Assembly: GCF_000026365.1 (NCBI RefSeq)
Contig: NC_012994.1
Span: 434,001-498,000 of the forward strand
From: Zygosaccharomyces rouxii
Lineage: Eukaryota; Ascomycota; Saccharomycetes; Saccharomycetales; Saccharomycetaceae
Direction: 5' to 3'
DNA: 64,000 bases
Each line of letters opens with the position of its first letter. The first letter of the stretch is position 1. The position numbers and the translations under genes are program-made. The notes under the pieces are model-generated. The model was given only the letters and a program-made list of their open reading frames with translations. It was not told the DNA's origin and ran no database searches. Below, one piece after another: positions 48,415-59,178 of this stretch.

Positions 48415-49557
48415 TTACAGTGCAAAGAGCGATTGGGGAACACTTGCGACGTTTGCATTGGCATCTGCCAACTGATGCTCATAAATGGAAACGATTCTTT
48501 CGAACCAGCCGATTATGTCTAACGATTCCAACTGAGAATCTCCCATAAGAGGTATGTGTAGCTTGAGAAAATCCCACCAGTATTGGGACGGTATTAGTTT
48601 GCCCTTGTAAACAATATTAGTCTTACGCCTTAGAGGTGCGTTGAGTAATCCCGTTAGTAGCAATTTGTTGAATGACATATTTTCACAAGGATGATCAGGG
48701 CATGATTCACACTCACAATCTTCCGGCGGACAGTTGCATGAGCCTGTACCCACCATCATTGGATTTGATAGTTGAGCTTCCCCCATGTTAGTTAGAGGAA
48801 CACCACTCCTTTGGATGTACGAGCTTAATTCTTCTTCATTTCTGTGAAGCAGACAATTGGCGCATACACAGTGACCTTCCTCGCAGGAGCACTGTGTACT
48901 TAGAAATAGACCCTTGTGAGTTAAAAGTTCCACCATCTGCTTTGGATCCGCATTCAGTGCAAACGGATCCTTGGAGTTAAAGTCGTTCTGCGGTACATTT
49001 TCCATGGGAAAGGCGCTATCTGCTGAAGGTACTAGCGGTGCTGTAGGTGGTAGTGGAGTCTCAAGAGCAGGCTCTACCTTTGTAATGTCTTCCTTGGATT
49101 TTTTATTATTTTTACCACAACCACATGAACTAGGTTCCCTTTCATTAACCAAATGCATTCGCAGGAAGTCCTTTTCAGAAATGTATTTGAAAGGCGGATG
49201 AGGTTTATCTGAACCATCTTGAGGCTTAGCATCATTCTCCACAATAATTTGCAGATTTCCATCAGCCAAAATAGCCCTCTGAGTTTTTCTAGTCCTTAGG
49301 AATAAAATTGGTTGGCGGTTCATCTTTTCACATTCATTTTTAGAGTCACTATAACATTTGTCACACGACGGCGAACTTTCATCCGGTGTAACTTGAGAAT
49401 CTGTTTCCACGATGATAACTTTTCTAATATCCATAGATGCATGTCTACCTCTACTGCGAACTTTTACCAACATTCTATCCGTGTGTCTACATGTTGAAGA
49501 TCTGTGTCCCCTGATACACGACGCACAGGCATACTTCTCGCTGTCAAAGATTATCAT
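48415..49557 (-). CDS. MAC1: Copper-sensing transcription factor Mac1
   Basis: The 380-residue orthologue of Mac1 (YMR021C, 417) activates copper-uptake genes (CTR1, FRE1) when copper is low. The copper-fist DNA-binding domain fills the first 40 residues (SEKYACASCIRGHRSSTC, then RGRHA). Two cysteine-rich repeats bind Cu(I) and shut the factor off: CSCEEGHCVCANC at about 225-235 and CNCPPEDCECESC at about 274-286. A further CGCG motif lies near 146. The frame extends to an ATG at 49608, but MIIFDSEKYAC at 49557 is the conserved start. Confidence 0.95.
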   Translation of the reverse strand: MIIFDSEKYACASCIRGHRSSTCRHTDRMLVKVRSRGRHASMDIRKVIIVETDSQVTPDESSPSCDKCYSDSKNECEKMNRQPILFLRTRKTQRAILADGNLQIIVENDAKPQDGSDKPHPPFKYISEKDFLRMHLVNEREPSSCGCGKNNKKSKEDITKVEPALETPLPPTAPLVPSADSAFPMENVPQNDFNSKDPFALNADPKQMVELLTHKGLFLSTQCSCEEGHCVCANCLLHRNEEELSSYIQRSGVPLTNMGEAQLSNPMMVGTGSCNCPPEDCECESCPDHPCENMSFNKLLLTGLLNAPLRRKTNIVYKGKLIPSQYWWDFLKLHIPLMGDSQLESLDIIGWFERIVSIYEHQLADANANVASVPQSLFAL

Positions 49558-50002
49558 AATGACTTTCCGAACCTCTGTACTTGTAACACACTCTGGAAAC
49601 CACCCCAAATGGGCTCCTGTTTAAATCTAAATCTCTTGGGTCTGTAGTTTCATCTTCGAGGTTCATCGCATGGTCTTCTTGACTAAAGAACTTCGTAAGG
49701 ACACCAGACGAAATATCACGTGAATTGACGTTTAAAGGCTTATAGGTCTCCAAGTATTGCTTGGAATGCCATGATATTGGTATGACTCGATTCCTCGTAA
49801 TGATTTGTATCTTTTAGAGACTCTCTTAGCTTTTATAAGTCCCAGTTCCCCTGTTCTTTTCTCTTAGTTTCCTAATTTCTCTTTTAAGTTTTCCACTTAG
49901 TAAAATATATATCAGAAAAGGTACTCGAAGAGGCCACCAACATAACTTCCATTCAATACTATAGGGAACAACGAAAGAAACCTAGAATATTCCCCTTCGA
50001 CG
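49558..50002. promoter_or_regulatory. Divergent promoter between MAC1 and UBC7
   Basis: The 445 bases hold both promoters. A TATATATC run near 49905-49911 precedes UBC7. Short open frames here overlap the MAC1 start and have no features. Nothing else is recognised. Confidence 0.4.
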
Positions 50003-50500
50003 ATGTCAAAGACTGCTCAAAAACGTCTACTCAAGGAACTACAGCAACTCATGAAGGATTCCTCAACTGGAATCGTGGCGGGACCACGTTCAGAGAACGA
50101 TCTGTTTGTTTGGGATTGTTTGATCCAAGGTCCGCCAGATACCCCTTATGAAGGTGGTATTTTCAACGCTAAGCTAGAATTCCCAAAGGATTATCCACTG
50201 TCGCCTCCAAAGCTTACATTTACCCCAAGTATTCTGCATCCAAATATATACCACAATGGTGAAGTTTGCATTTCTATTCTACACTCGCCAGGTGATGATC
50301 CAAACATGTACGAATTGGCTGAAGAACGCTGGTCACCAGTACAGAGCGTAGAAAAGATTCTTTTAAGTGTTATGAGTATGCTAAGTGAACCTAATGTCGA
50401 GTCAGGCGCGAATGTGGATGCCTGCATTCTTTGGAGGGATAACAGACCGGAGTTCGAACTTCAAGTTAAGAGATCAATACTACAGTCTCTAGGGTTCTAA
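50003..50500 (+). CDS. UBC7: Ubiquitin-conjugating enzyme E2 Ubc7
   Basis: The 165-residue product is the same length as S. cerevisiae Ubc7 (YMR022W), the ER-associated-degradation E2 held at the membrane by Cue1 and used by Hrd1 and Doa10. The active-site Cys89 lies in [18 protein letters not shown], and the insertion after it (residues ~95-110) is the Ubc7/Ube2g signature. The HPN motif (HPNIYHNG) is intact. Confidence 0.98.
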   Translation: MSKTAQKRLLKELQQLMKDSSTGIVAGPRSENDLFVWDCLIQGPPDTPYEGGIFNAKLEFPKDYPLSPPKLTFTPSILHPNIYHNGEVCISILHSPGDDPNMYELAEERWSPVQSVEKILLSVMSMLSEPNVESGANVDACILWRDNRPEFELQVKRSILQSLGF

Positions 50501-50735
50501 GCGAACCCTGCTTACTAGCTTCAATGGAGCTGCTAGAAGCCCTCAGTTTGAAATGGGGCCCTTTGTATAGACCCGCGATGACCCGTATATTGCGATTATA
50601 GTGCCTAGTTATAGTACAAGGACGCGAAACGTAAATATAGATATCAACATGAACAACAACGTTTAGAAAGAACCACAGCCAAGTGACGAGGACTTCTGGA
50701 AGTACGAAGGTGTTACTTGTGCAATTGAGAAGGAT

Positions 50736-52097
50736 ATGCTACTGTGTAAACTTTGGGTTTTTGGATTTCTGGCTTCCTGGTTTCCCTCGGCGTCAGCACT
50801 TGATATTGATCTGAACGACTTCAAGACTTTACAAAATGCTTCAGCACTAGTTGCCAAGGGTCTTATGGATTACTACACGGGTGACCAATATGGTCAGACT
50901 ATTGGTATGTTTTCTTGGCCGTACTATTGGTGGGAAGCAGGTGGTGCCTGGAATACATTGATTGATTACTGGTTTTACATGAAGAATGATACTTATAACG
51001 ATAAAGTGACAGAAGCACTGCTCTACCAAAGTGGTGATAATCATGATTATGTTCCGTTGAATCAATCTACTGTGGAAGGTAATGATGATCAAGCCTTTTG
51101 GGGGATTGCAGTGTTGAATGCTGCTGAAAGAAAATTCCCTAATCCGCCTGATGATCAACCACAATGGCTTTATTTAGGGCAAGCTGTTTTCAATACAATG
51201 GCTTTGCGTTGGGATACTGCAACTTGTGGTGGTGGATTACGTTGGCAAATTTTTACGTGGAACACTGGTTATGATTATAAGAATACGGTTTCCAATGGTG
51301 CTCTTTTCCACATTGCTGCTAGATTGGCATATTTTACAGGTAACAGTAGTTATGTAGATTGGGCTGAAAGAGTTTATGATTGGATGCATGACGTTAAATT
51401 AATTGAACCAGAAAATGATGATAATAAATACGTTTATGACGGTGTGGACGTATCAAATAATTGTAGCGGACCTGTGACGAGAATCGTTTGGACCTATAAC
51501 CATGGTTTAGTACTATCAGGTTGTGCCTACCTTTACAAAGAGACTGGTGATAAAATATGGTACAATAGATCAAAAGCTTTCCTAGAAACTGCTGCAAAGC
51601 TCTTTTACAATGACAGTATTCTTTATGAATACAGTTGTCAACAGTCTAAGACTTGTAATGTAGATCAAAGATCTTTCAAATCATATTATTCCACATTTTT
51701 GGCCGCTACTGCACAGCTCATACCAGATTTTAGAGAACAAATCATGAAAGTGGTCAACGCAACTGCTTATGCTGCGGCTCAAGCCTGTGTTGGTGGTTAT
51801 GATGGCCATACTTGTGGTATAAACTGGAATCAAAAAGGTTGGGATGGTCAATACGGTTTAGGTGAACAGATGGCTGCGTTGGAGGCACTTGTGGTCACAC
51901 AGGCGATGAATAAACCCGCTCCTTACAATAGTACTAATGGTGGTAACTCTACCGGTGATGGTGCAGCAGGTACCCAAACGGCACCAACTAACCTGAAGCC
52001 ATTGCATATTACAGCTGGATCAAGAGCAGGAGCAGGTATTATTACCTGTGTCGTTGGGTTCTCTATCATTGCATCATTTTTATGGTTGGTGATGTGA
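50736..52097 (+). CDS. DCW1: GPI-anchored GH76 cell-wall protein Dcw1
   Basis: The 453-residue product is the orthologue of Dcw1 (YKL046C, 449), a putative endo-alpha-1,6-mannanase/transglycosidase that, with Dfg5, links GPI proteins to wall glucan. A signal peptide (LWVFGFLASWFPSASA) is followed by the GH76 domain with the paired catalytic aspartates in GNDDQAFWG. About ten N-glycosylation sequons occur. A Ser/Thr/Gly-rich stretch near 405-425 and a hydrophobic C terminus (IITCVVGFSIIASFLWLVM) form the GPI attachment signal. Confidence 0.95.
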   Translation: MLLCKLWVFGFLASWFPSASALDIDLNDFKTLQNASALVAKGLMDYYTGDQYGQTIGMFSWPYYWWEAGGAWNTLIDYWFYMKNDTYNDKVTEALLYQSGDNHDYVPLNQSTVEGNDDQAFWGIAVLNAAERKFPNPPDDQPQWLYLGQAVFNTMALRWDTATCGGGLRWQIFTWNTGYDYKNTVSNGALFHIAARLAYFTGNSSYVDWAERVYDWMHDVKLIEPENDDNKYVYDGVDVSNNCSGPVTRIVWTYNHGLVLSGCAYLYKETGDKIWYNRSKAFLETAAKLFYNDSILYEYSCQQSKTCNVDQRSFKSYYSTFLAATAQLIPDFREQIMKVVNATAYAAAQACVGGYDGHTCGINWNQKGWDGQYGLGEQMAALEALVVTQAMNKPAPYNSTNGGNSTGDGAAGTQTAPTNLKPLHITAGSRAGAGIITCVVGFSIIASFLWLVM

Positions 52098-52199
52098 AAA
52101 GATCACAAGAAGGATAAAACACGCCATTCGATTCTTACATATATCGTCCGTATTCTTTTTCATTTTATCATATATTATAAAATTTGTTTGAAACATCGA

Positions 52200-53783
52200 T
52201 CAACAAGCAGCTCCATATAGGTCACCAGTGACTTCTAAGGTTCTGTGGAACCATTTATGAGCAATTTCTTCGATAAACTTATGATCTTGTGCACTGAAGC
52301 TGTCTAAATCCATTGCAACAAGTTCAGCAGATGGTAACTGTACAACTTCATCTGAACCACAAACTTCCTTGGATTCAAAGATCTCTTTTAATTTTTGGAA
52401 TAGTGCCATTGTTCTCCCGTGGAAATATTCCAATGCTCCTAAGATCAGAGCTAGTTCGCTTTCACCGATAGGCCCTGCGGGAATGCTGTTCGTCTCTTCA
52501 TGATAGGATGGTTTTAAATAACCTGCAGTAACCCACCAGTAAAATCCATCTATAATATATTGGGACCAAGAGAGAGGTTCAATCATTTTTAAAAAATTCT
52601 GTCTCTCTGTTACAGAGAGTTCTTCACCAAATAATTCCTTGTAAAGAACTTGTACTGAGTGTAAGTCGTGGGGAGTAGCCCTTATTAGCTGTTCTTGGTT
52701 ATCGTATAATTTCGGTATATCCACAAAATAGGACTCTTCAACTTCTCCTGGAATCTTCATTACTTTATCATACAGTTCTGGCTTGCTTAACAGAATTTCA
52801 TCGCTGGTGCATGCAATGTACCCATTTGGCTTTCTATTCTCTGAATTTGCTCTAGAGACTTCTTTGGACATTCTGTCTATGTCACAGACACCCAAAGTAT
52901 ACAAGGGTGTCACGTAATGGCCTTCACTTTTATTAAATTTTGAGGTTTGTGGGAACAGTGAAATGACTGACAGACAGTAACAAAGAGCATTACATTTTTC
53001 GAAAGATCCACTTGGGGGATTTAAGATTAAAATTCTTTCATTCAACAAGCATGATCTCCACAATGGGAAGATAAGAGGTCCTAATTTTCTTAACCAGTAT
53101 AGCAAATATTCAAGCATATGAGGTTTAGCCTGTGGTGCATCCGAACTTAACAATTCTTGGCCAGTGTATGCCGCTGCAGCTAAACGGTCCAAGACTGGTG
53201 ATAGAGAATCGACAGTTTTACCACTATTGTAGGTCTCGAAAAACTGATCAAAAATATCAAAATTCTCAAGAGTACCACGGTTGAACCATTGGCATAATAA
53301 TTGCTCTAAATCATCCACATATTCATTAGCGCTTGAAAATTCATCTGCCTTCCAATCTTGGTTCCTAGCATATTGCGTAGAATCGAAATCCACAACGACA
53401 CCAAGTGCATACATCTTCACTCTGCTCCTATCAATTTGACCGACCCCTTTTGACAATTCTTGGCCATTTTGTTTGAAATATGCCACACCGTTGTAATGTC
53501 CATCTTCGCCTTCCTTTTCACCTTTGGGTATAACGAAATTAATCACATCATCAATCACTTCATGTACACCAGATGGCATGGATTTGAATTCAATATCCTC
53601 TAGGTTCACCTTCTTTTCAAACCCATCGCTATGACGTGCCCACACAAGCACATTCCCCTTCTTTACTTCAAAGTTACAAAGGAACATGCAACTAATAGGG
53701 ACTCTATGAGCAGACCTCAGGGACGACTGGGCTCTCTCGAGCGGTGAGTTAGATCTTTCGCTACTAAATGATTTGGAAGCCAT
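52200..53783 (-). CDS. ANR2: DENN-like protein Anr2 (YKL047W)
   Basis: The 527-residue product is the orthologue of Anr2 (YKL047W, 516), a poorly characterised protein reported on lipid particles and predicted to be palmitoylated. The first 40 residues are Ser/Arg-rich. The body (from VPISCMFLCNFEVKKGNVLVW) resembles the longin/DENN fold of AVL9-type proteins. The last residues are GDLYGAAC, with a terminal cysteine that could be lipidated. It converges on DCW1, keeping the YKL046-YKL047 adjacency. Confidence 0.88.
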   Translation of the reverse strand: MASKSFSSERSNSPLERAQSSLRSAHRVPISCMFLCNFEVKKGNVLVWARHSDGFEKKVNLEDIEFKSMPSGVHEVIDDVINFVIPKGEKEGEDGHYNGVAYFKQNGQELSKGVGQIDRSRVKMYALGVVVDFDSTQYARNQDWKADEFSSANEYVDDLEQLLCQWFNRGTLENFDIFDQFFETYNSGKTVDSLSPVLDRLAAAAYTGQELLSSDAPQAKPHMLEYLLYWLRKLGPLIFPLWRSCLLNERILILNPPSGSFEKCNALCYCLSVISLFPQTSKFNKSEGHYVTPLYTLGVCDIDRMSKEVSRANSENRKPNGYIACTSDEILLSKPELYDKVMKIPGEVEESYFVDIPKLYDNQEQLIRATPHDLHSVQVLYKELFGEELSVTERQNFLKMIEPLSWSQYIIDGFYWWVTAGYLKPSYHEETNSIPAGPIGESELALILGALEYFHGRTMALFQKLKEIFESKEVCGSDEVVQLPSAELVAMDLDSFSAQDHKFIEEIAHKWFHRTLEVTGDLYGAAC

Positions 53784-53920
53784 TATCCTTGACGTTTTTG
53801 TCTCTTGTTTCCCTTTTTACAGTTGAAGGTTGTAGTGATTCAATCTTTAAAGGTTCCTTTTACAAAACGTTATACTCACGCATGCACAGTTGAGGACCGT
53901 AAAGTCATACTAGAAAATTC

Positions 53921-54277
53921 ATGAGAGATCAGGAAAGGACACTCAATCAAGACGTTGAACGTTGTATTAATGTGCTACAGGATTTCTTGGATACAGGATC
54001 TGCCAAGGCGATTTCAGTATTCAGTAACAAGACTAGTGAAAATGAGGATTGGTTAGAAGAGATACGAGTCAAATATCGAATCAAAGATAACGATGAGTTG
54101 CAAGCCATAAAGATGTTAAAGCAGAAGAGATTAGATCAATTGGAAGCGTTGGAAAGTAAAGTCGATTACTACGAGAAATTATGTGACGAATTGGAAGAAT
54201 TTCAAGATGAGATGGAGGTGAAGGCTAAGCTCGAACAAAATAGACGTTCGAGGTTTGACAGTATGACTAGGAAATGA
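53921..54277 (+). CDS. BLI1: BLOC-1 subunit Bli1
   Basis: The 118-residue mostly coiled-coil protein matches Bli1 (YKL061W, 113), a subunit of the yeast BLOC-1 complex acting in endosomal maturation with the Rab5 GAP Msb3. Similar positions include NLxxFLD/AxSVFSNKT, NEDWLEEI, KDNDEL and VDYYEKLCDELEEFQDE. The helix spans about 60-105. It ends 22 bases from the convergent MSS1. In S. cerevisiae it neighbours FBA1, which lies 6 kb away here because YMR genes lie between. Confidence 0.88.
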   Translation: MRDQERTLNQDVERCINVLQDFLDTGSAKAISVFSNKTSENEDWLEEIRVKYRIKDNDELQAIKMLKQKRLDQLEALESKVDYYEKLCDELEEFQDEMEVKAKLEQNRRSRFDSMTRK

Positions 54278-54299
54278 TACTATTTACTTATGGATTCCT

Positions 54300-55820
54300 T
54301 CATTTGCCTACACAGAAATTGGCGAACACCACCCCAAGGACTTCTTCAATGCCCACGGCATCACCGGTTATCTTGCCAATACCATCAGCGGCGTGGCTCA
54401 AATGTTCAGAGGCCATTACTACGTCGTAAGAATCACCACCTATTTCTGAGTCTGTGGTGACGAAGAAACTGTCAATCCCATATAGGACGTCAGAATGCAG
54501 TATTTCCTTGACTCTTCGAGATGCTATGATTGGATCAGACTCATCTGAAGTCTCAGATAATCTTTGGAATATTTGTGTCAATTGTTTAACCAATGGCTCT
54601 ATACCTTCTTGAGTCTTACATGACACGGTGATTATAGGAAATTTGTCTCCAAATTTTTCCCTTAGTGCATCCATTACCGACTTGGATTGGTTCTCATCCG
54701 TCAAAAGATCTTGTTTGTTAACAATAATTACGAATTCCTTACCTTCTTTGTACATGGATTGAATCATTTGCGTCAAATCTTCGTTGATGAGTGGTTTGTT
54801 CAAAGGATCAACTATGAGTAAGCATAGGTCGCATTGCTCACTTTTCTTTATTGCCCTTTCGATGCCCAATAATTCAATTTCGTCTGAACTGTGAGATCTT
54901 ATTCCGGCAGTATCGGATATGGTTACCTTGTATCCATTGACATCTATGGAGGCCTCAACTGTGTCTCTAGTGGTGCCTGGTGTGTGACTAATGATAGATA
55001 CGTCGTCATTACTTATGCTGTTAATCAAAGATGATTTACCTGCGTTTGGAGGTCCCAAAAGAACAACTTTAACCCCACTTTGCAAAATACTAGTTTTTTC
55101 GATTTTTTGAATAAATTGATTGATTTCTTGCTTTAGTTGGACCATGTTATGTTTAACAAGTTGGAGCAGGTTATTTGTGTCTTCAATCTCTGTATCTTCA
55201 CCGAAATCAATGATGGCGGTCAGTTGAGCAATATTATTAACGATTTTATCCCTCCAAAGCATGAAAAGATTCTTATTCATACCATTGAAACTGGATAATG
55301 CACATCGACGTTGAGTTTCAGTTTCTGCATCGATCAATTCTCGTATACCTTCCACTTCTATCAAATCGATTTTCCCATTTTGAAATGCTCTTTGTGTAAA
55401 TTCACCTGGAAGTGCATATCTTATTTCAATCCCTGAATTTCTATCATTTAATGATCCAATTGCGTTTAAAACACTACCTGTCACTGCTTTACCACCATGA
55501 ATATGTAATTCTAGTAAATCTTCCCCTGTATAACTTTTAGGAGAATCAAAGAATAATGTCAATGCCTTATCTAAGAGATTCTTACCAGGTCCATACAAAT
55601 TCCTTAGAAGGGTTCTTCTGTGTATTAATTTCTTTTCTGAATTGTTTAATTGGTGATAAACGTATTTCGAATGGGTTCCGGATATTCTCACCACAGCTAT
55701 GGCTGATTTAGTTCCAGGTGCCGTTGATAATGCATATATGGTGGGAAGGTATGCTGTTGCCAGTTGGCTTTGGTATCGTAGCTGAGATTTAGCTAAAAAA
55801 GGTGAAAGTTTCCATAACAT
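54300..55820 (-). CDS. MSS1: Mitochondrial tRNA-modifying GTPase Mss1 (MnmE family)
   Basis: The 506-residue orthologue of Mss1 (YMR023C, 526) works with Mto1 to make 5-carboxymethylaminomethyluridine in mitochondrial tRNAs. The N terminus (MLWKLSPFLAKSQLRYQSQ) is an import signal. The TrmE N-terminal domain spans about 25-150, and the G domain has GPPNAGKSS (G1) near 255, DTAGIR (G3) and NKQD (G4). The C-terminal CVGK carries the conserved folate/one-carbon cysteine. Confidence 0.96.
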   Translation of the reverse strand: MLWKLSPFLAKSQLRYQSQLATAYLPTIYALSTAPGTKSAIAVVRISGTHSKYVYHQLNNSEKKLIHRRTLLRNLYGPGKNLLDKALTLFFDSPKSYTGEDLLELHIHGGKAVTGSVLNAIGSLNDRNSGIEIRYALPGEFTQRAFQNGKIDLIEVEGIRELIDAETETQRRCALSSFNGMNKNLFMLWRDKIVNNIAQLTAIIDFGEDTEIEDTNNLLQLVKHNMVQLKQEINQFIQKIEKTSILQSGVKVVLLGPPNAGKSSLINSISNDDVSIISHTPGTTRDTVEASIDVNGYKVTISDTAGIRSHSSDEIELLGIERAIKKSEQCDLCLLIVDPLNKPLINEDLTQMIQSMYKEGKEFVIIVNKQDLLTDENQSKSVMDALREKFGDKFPIITVSCKTQEGIEPLVKQLTQIFQRLSETSDESDPIIASRRVKEILHSDVLYGIDSFFVTTDSEIGGDSYDVVMASEHLSHAADGIGKITGDAVGIEEVLGVVFANFCVGK

Positions 55821-55993
55821 CTATCAAAAAGGATAGTGAACTGTGGAACCGCCTTGCTTTATTGAATTTTGTAGTGATCTATGGGCAGATTGCGGCAAGC
55901 ATTTCACTCACCAGACCTCATCTCATCTCATCTCTTTCCATTTATGTCATCATCTCTTGTAAGAGTGCGAAGTCATTGGACTCGAAAAAAATA

Positions 55994-56066
55994 TGGACAA
56001 GTCCGGATTCGAACCGAAGACCTCCCCCATGCTAAGGGGGCGCGCTACCAACTACGCCACATGCCC
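55994..56066 (-). tRNA. tRNA-Ala (anticodon AGC)
   Basis: The 73 bases fold as a full cloverleaf on the minus strand, beginning GGGCATGTGGCGTAG and with anticodon loop TTAGCAT. The T arm carries GGTTCGAATCC. It is nearly the same as S. cerevisiae tRNA-Ala(AGC). There is no intron. Confidence 0.97.
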
Positions 56067-57054
56067 TTGTTAGAACTTGGAATTCTTTCTTAAGCTGTTC
56101 AAGTACAATGTGATATTTGGTCATGTTCTGGGATAAATCATCTTCCTATGGACGACTGCTCAAATTATATTATACCATTGGAATGGTTCCTATTAATCCA
56201 GTGCTTTTCCTTTTTATTTGGATTATATCATTTGTTTTGTTTGGTCGGTTTGGTTGTGTTTGTTGAAAAGAGATATTGAAGATCAAAACGTTAATCCGTC
56301 TTGATAGCAGTGTTAACATACTAGAATTGCTTGTTCTTTTAAATAGTCTTTTAAAAGCTTCTAACTCCTCTTATCGATGAATAGCTATACAGAATAGTTA
56401 ATATCAAATTCCCCAGAAACTACTTACTTAGCTAGTTTATTTACATTAACAAGTCTTCGGATTACAACCGAATTCTTACAATTGATTTAGTTAGCTTCAG
56501 AAAAGCTATTTCTTATCCAGACATCAATTATTATCAAGCTCTTCTATAATATTCACCCGAATTGAAGTGGTAGGCTAAAATTCCATGCTTTTTTCATATT
56601 TTATGAGTATATATTTTTAAAATACTCTATCTAAATTATCCCATTATTGTGCCGCCGATGTCTAAGAAAACACGCATAGCAAGAAGATTGGAGGAGCTTA
56701 ACTAAAATGCTTAAGTCAGTTGAAGAACATACTGAGGCAAGCTACCAATGAATTAGCCGCTGAACTTTTTCATTATGGAGAATTGAAAAATGATGTTACC
56801 CGCCTTTAGCTGAAAATTTTCATCGTCTCGAGGTAGCGAAGTGGAAGAGCTATTGGTATTGAAAAATTGAAGAGCTCATTAAGGCATATTGATAGATACA
56901 AGAGGGATCATTCGGTTAATAGTGTTTACTGCCTACGCTTTCGAAATCTGCAATTCCGCAGTGGTAATTCCATTATACTGATTTCGTGCTTCTATCCATC
57001 TAGAATTAGCCCTCGTTTAAAGAAGGATAGGCATTGTTTGAATAAACCATTATA
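56067..57054. other. Intergenic region upstream of MRPL3
   Basis: This 1-kb AT-rich stretch lies between tRNA-Ala and MRPL3. A Reb1 site (TTACCCG) lies at about 56796-56802. No folded RNA, repeat or LTR was recognised, and the short frames lack features. Confidence 0.4.
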
Positions 57055-58197
57055 ATGTCCCAACTGTCAAGTTTGACGAGACATGTGGCCGCCAGTAGAT
57101 GCATGGTCACTCGTCTTGCAGTTAATGGTAGATCAAGATCGTTACCACTTGGGAGGAGATTCAATTCAACGGTTTCTGACCGAATCTCATCATCGTCATC
57201 GTCATCATCATTGAAATCAAATGCAGTGGAGTTGAGCAAATATAAGAATTATTATAAGGAATTGAAACAGATAATTGAAAATGTTCCTGAAGATATAGCA
57301 TCTAAATCCCCTGAATTGGTTACTTTGCACAAGAGACTTCAATTGCCCAAAGAATTCCAATTGTCAGTTTTATCCAGATGTCTAACTTGTCGCTCATCAC
57401 ATTTACCCAATGAAATCAGTAATCCAAAACTTGGCTCAGCATTTAGTAGTACGGTACCAACAAACAATTTGTTCGATAATCATGGATTAAATATCTTTGG
57501 GAAAAACCTGTTAACATACCACGTTACACGCAAATTAATGACCAAATATCCACGTTTACCGACTGTGATATTGAATGCTGCTGTAGATGCATACATATGT
57601 GAAGACGTACTAGCAGGTGTTGGTAAATCTTGGGGTGTTGAAACGGAGAAAACACCAGTGTTGGAAAGATATTTGAAAGAAGAACCAATCCAAATTACGT
57701 TGGGTAAATTACGTTTTTACAATAATAGTTTAAATCAAGAAGATGGAATTGAATCAATATCTTCATTGAATTTCTCAGAAAAATCAGCATATTCTTTGGC
57801 CATTAGAAGCATAATAGGTGCATTGTGGGCGTGTACACAGGAGACAAATCCTCAATATGCATTCCAATTCATCGACGATCACATTTTAAGCAGAAAACTA
57901 GATATCTCTAAAATGTTCCAATTTGAACAACCAACACGAGAGTTGGCCGCCCTTTGTCGCCGTGAAGGGCTCCAGAAACCTGTCTCTAGACTACTAGCAG
58001 AATCTGGTAGGCATTCTAAGGCACCTGTATTCATCGTTGGCGTGTTCTCTGGCGATGAAAAATTAGGTGAGGGATTTGGATCGTCGTTGAAAGAGGGTAA
58101 GGCAAGGGCCGCTACGGATGCATTGATGAAATGGTACTGTTACGAACCATTGGAAGATCAACACCCAGTGGTAGATCACGGTGCGGTTATCGTATGA
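57055..58197 (+). CDS. MRPL3: Mitochondrial large ribosomal subunit protein Mrpl3 (mL44)
   Basis: The 380-residue orthologue of Mrpl3 (YMR024W, 390) belongs to the mL44 family, built from a catalytically inactive RNase III fold and a double-stranded RNA-binding domain. The first 45 residues are Arg/Ser-rich ([20 protein letters not shown]) and suit an import signal. The RNase III-like part spans about 90-280. The dsRBD-like end is [20 protein letters not shown] with [17 protein letters not shown]. Confidence 0.94.
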   Translation: MSQLSSLTRHVAASRCMVTRLAVNGRSRSLPLGRRFNSTVSDRISSSSSSSSLKSNAVELSKYKNYYKELKQIIENVPEDIASKSPELVTLHKRLQLPKEFQLSVLSRCLTCRSSHLPNEISNPKLGSAFSSTVPTNNLFDNHGLNIFGKNLLTYHVTRKLMTKYPRLPTVILNAAVDAYICEDVLAGVGKSWGVETEKTPVLERYLKEEPIQITLGKLRFYNNSLNQEDGIESISSLNFSEKSAYSLAIRSIIGALWACTQETNPQYAFQFIDDHILSRKLDISKMFQFEQPTRELAALCRREGLQKPVSRLLAESGRHSKAPVFIVGVFSGDEKLGEGFGSSLKEGKARAATDALMKWYCYEPLEDQHPVVDHGAVIV

Positions 58198-58395
58198 ACA
58201 ACATAATTTAAAGACGAAAAAGAAGAAGAAGAAGAAGAAGGAGATGGGATCTCCATGTATATATTTTGACCTTTTCATTTCGAAGTATACTTGTACATAT
58301 CTTTCAACGGCTTAAGCGATGAATAGTTGAATTTAAAAAACGAATTGCTCGGAATATAGTGCGATACCAGGACGGTAAAAGGTAGTATTGTGGAA

Positions 58396-59178
58396 ATGGA
58401 TTCTGTTAAATTACATGAGCTATTACTTCTAGAAGTCAACTACCAATATGAGAGTCGATCTGTTGGTGATACCACGAGGCCACCTTTATGTCTACTGCTT
58501 TTGGGACTACCTTTAGATGACCACGAGAAGTTTGAAATCCAAAGATCAATTGCAATTCCACTACGGCTGCAAGTGATTAACGATCAAGACGGTCAATTTG
58601 TGTATGATCTAGATCAAGTTACCAGAAGAATTAAGCTTGCCAGGGAGACGAATCCCCAATTACAACTATGTGGGATAATGGTGGTTAACGATCAAATATA
58701 TGATTATGAGAAACCCATTGAGAGTTTAATGCAACATTTCGAAGGCCAAATTGAGTATTTATTTACCTATAAACCTGATTCAAATGCAGAAATGGGTCGC
58801 AAATTGAATGGATTCAGTCTTTTACCACAGAGACAACGAATTGGGTATCGATTAATACACGGTAAAGTGAACATCGAAACTCAGAAGATTGACGCCAGTA
58901 TAAATTCCTCTTTACCTGAGATTTCCGATAGACAGCGTATGGACCAAGAATTGTCATTTGTTCAAAAGCTAACTCAAGAAATTGACAAAATGATTCGCTA
59001 CTTGGATCTTGCCCAACCGTCAGATGCAGTGCTGAGAAAGATATCGATGCTAGTCTCACAATTGAAGAGAGGCCCTACAACTGACATTGAAGAAATGATT
59101 ATGAATAAAGAAGGTGAAATTAATGCGCTGCGCACCATTTGTGAACAATGGGAAATGGGGGTCGAACTGGGTGATTAG
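58396..59178 (+). CDS. CSI1: COP9-signalosome-like subunit Csi1
   Basis: The 260-residue product is the probable orthologue of Csi1 (YMR025W, 295), a divergent subunit of the yeast CSN-like complex that removes Rub1 from cullins. An MPN-like beta fold is possible in the first 150 residues (LHELLLLEVNYQYESR, then CLLLLGLPL), and the C-terminal half is helical. Placement between MRPL3 and PEX12 supports the call. A GTG two codons upstream lengthens the open frame, but the ATG at 58396 is used. Its stop overlaps that of PEX12. Confidence 0.82.
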   Translation: MDSVKLHELLLLEVNYQYESRSVGDTTRPPLCLLLLGLPLDDHEKFEIQRSIAIPLRLQVINDQDGQFVYDLDQVTRRIKLARETNPQLQLCGIMVVNDQIYDYEKPIESLMQHFEGQIEYLFTYKPDSNAEMGRKLNGFSLLPQRQRIGYRLIHGKVNIETQKIDASINSSLPEISDRQRMDQELSFVQKLTQEIDKMIRYLDLAQPSDAVLRKISMLVSQLKRGPTTDIEEMIMNKEGEINALRTICEQWEMGVELGD

